Assembly (NCBI GenBank): GCA_018816945.1
Contig: JAHIVC010000023.1
Coordinates: 16,896 to 80,895, forward strand
Length of the DNA stretch: 64,000 nt
DNA from: Bacteroidota bacterium
GTDB taxonomy: Bacteria > Bacteroidota > Bacteroidia > Bacteroidales > GCA-2711565
Reading direction: 5' to 3'
Shown here one piece after another: positions 62,853 through 64,000 of the stretch. The position numbers and the translations under genes are program-made. Position 1 is the stretch's first letter. Each line of letters starts with the position of its first letter. The notes under the pieces are model-generated. The model saw nothing but the letters and a program-made list of their open reading frames with translations. It had not been told where the DNA came from and did not search any database.

Positions 62853-62891
62853 CACCGTATTTATAATATCTATTTAAGCCTATCTGAATTA

Positions 62892-64000
62892 ATGACAAAA
62901 AACCTGTACATAGCTGCAGCAGAAGCATACTCCGGCAAATCCCTAATCGTTTTAGGGATCATGAACATTCTACTACGAAATTTGAAACGTGTCGGAATCT
63001 TTCGACCAATCGTAAATATAAGTAAAGGTAACGATCCTCATATCGAACTTATCCGTCAACATTTTAAACTTCCTTTTGAACACAGGGAAATGTATGGTTT
63101 AAACGACGAAGAAGCTTTCGAATTCATTCGGAAAGATGATATGGACAGCCTTTTTTCAGCTATCCTTAATAAATACAAGCAACTTGAATCAAAATGTGAT
63201 TTTGTTTTGATTGAAGGAACTGATTTTACAGGTTCTTTACGACCATTTGAATTTGATTTTAATGCAAGAGTTGCCAACAATTTAGGTGCTCCAATCATTA
63301 TTGTGATAAATGGATATGCAAAAAGCGTCGAAGAAATAAAAAGAACAATTCATCTCAACAAAAAAATCATAGCCGATGAAAAATGTTCCTATTTCGGAAT
63401 GTTTGCAAATCGGGTTAAATTAGAAGATAAACCTAAAATTGAAAATTTTATCAGGCAGGAACAAACCGATAAGGAGATAAATATCGTGATTCCTGAATTG
63501 GCATTATTACAAAAGCTTACCATACGTCAAATAAGCAATGCATTAAAGGCAAACAAAATTTATGGTGACGACGTGGTTTTAGATTATGATGTTGACGAAT
63601 ATCATATTGGTGCAATGAGTATCGAACATATACTGGAACATACCAAAGCCGGAGCACTTGTTATAACACCTGGTGATCGGCCTGATGTTATTATCAGTCT
63701 TTTCATGACTTACATTTCAGAAAATTTTCCGAAAATTGCAGGAATTCTCCTCACCGGCGGCTACAAACCCAGTAGGGAAATTATGAAATTAATTACCGGG
63801 ATTAAAAAACTTCCTATCGCTGTTCTTGAAGTTGCCGATGACACCTATACAACTGCTTTAAAAGTGCATAATATAAAAACCGTTCTGAAAGCAAGCAATG
63901 AACGTAGAATGGCTGCAGCTCTAGGCCTTTTTGAATCGAATGTTGAAGAAAAAGAGCTGACTGATTTAATAAGCTTTACACCTTCCAAAGTACTCACCCC
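62892..64000 (+). CDS. pta: Phosphate acetyltransferase, N-terminal part (cut by window edge)
   Basis: The frame from the ATG at 62892 is open to the window end (369 codons). It starts with a DethioBiotin-synthetase-like P-loop domain (MTKNLYIAAAEAYSGKSLIVLG, then FVLIEGTDF), followed by a DRTGG-type regulatory domain (about 210-320, YHIGAMSIEHILEHTKAGALVITPGDRPD). This is the layout of long Pta proteins; the catalytic PTA_PTB domain lies beyond the edge. Pta interconverts acetyl-CoA and acetyl phosphate; an acetate kinase gene often follows. Confidence 0.9.
   Translation, partial: MTKNLYIAAAEAYSGKSLIVLGIMNILLRNLKRVGIFRPIVNISKGNDPHIELIRQHFKLPFEHREMYGLNDEEAFEFIRKDDMDSLFSAILNKYKQLESKCDFVLIEGTDFTGSLRPFEFDFNARVANNLGAPIIIVINGYAKSVEEIKRTIHLNKKIIADEKCSYFGMFANRVKLEDKPKIENFIRQEQTDKEINIVIPELALLQKLTIRQISNALKANKIYGDDVVLDYDVDEYHIGAMSIEHILEHTKAGALVITPGDRPDVIISLFMTYISENFPKIAGILLTGGYKPSREIMKLITGIKKLPIAVLEVADDTYTTALKVHNIKTVLKASNERRMAAALGLFESNVEEKELTDLISFTPSKVLT

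Overview
The window is chromosomal DNA from a low-GC member of the Bacteroidota. Four kinds of evidence support this: a secreted protein with a type IX secretion (T9SS) C-terminal sorting domain, the gliding-motility genes gldF and gldG, many Bacteroidota-type -7 promoter boxes (TAnnTTTG), and families typical of the phylum (fused E1 dehydrogenase, PadR-PspC pair, DUF4251, FadL/OmpP1, stand-alone FtsX/MacB permeases). No rRNA, tRNA, CRISPR array, prophage or intact insertion sequence was seen. One gene is cut at each end: an Nramp-like transporter at the left and phosphate acetyltransferase at the right.

Layout. 1-10 kb: transporters, a secreted thiol peroxidase, a flavin reductase-rubredoxin fusion, PlsC acyltransferase, a lipoprotein GH47 alpha-mannosidase, a LolA/LppX-like secreted protein and a large BNR beta-propeller protein. 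10-16.5 kb: a 48-aa lipoprotein, a hybrid histidine kinase, then a membrane polyferredoxin and a secreted Cys-hexad-repeat protein, divergent from an OmpR-type two-component system with a 15-bp direct repeat in the shared promoter region. 16.5-26 kb: a T9SS-exported metallopeptidase, PadR-PspC (the PspC gene is frameshifted at an A9 tract), a short-chain dehydrogenase, a fused 2-oxoacid dehydrogenase E1 and a peptidoglycan amidase. 26-35 kb: an OB-fold lipoprotein, an NtrB/NtrC-like pair, and two FtsX-type permeases read divergently from a good sigma-54 promoter candidate with an upstream palindrome. 35-43.8 kb: envelope proteins, a ureohydrolase, an Nramp-related transporter next to pxpABC (5-oxoprolinase), a DUF2891 protein and a FadL-type porin. 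43.8-48.2 kb: a repeat-rich spacer, wbpB-wbpI-wbpA nucleotide-sugar genes and a transposase remnant. 48-55 kb: a methyltransferase, a LiaF-LytS-LytR-like cell-envelope stress set, mnmD, a PolB-like exonuclease, a porin and a Cas4-like nuclease. 55-64 kb: dnaB, purC-phoH, a SAM hydrolase, gldFG and pta.

How the parts fit. Several sets concern the envelope: T9SS cargo, GldFG, Wbp sugars (related to the sugar that caps T9SS cargo in Porphyromonas), LiaF/LytSR, PspC and the sigma-54-linked permeases. The polyferredoxin/Cys-repeat/two-component cluster at 12.3-16.5 kb is the least explained set of genes and the best candidate for an undescribed system. Spacers are rich in GC-rich palindromes and short repeated words, which stand out in this AT-rich sequence.
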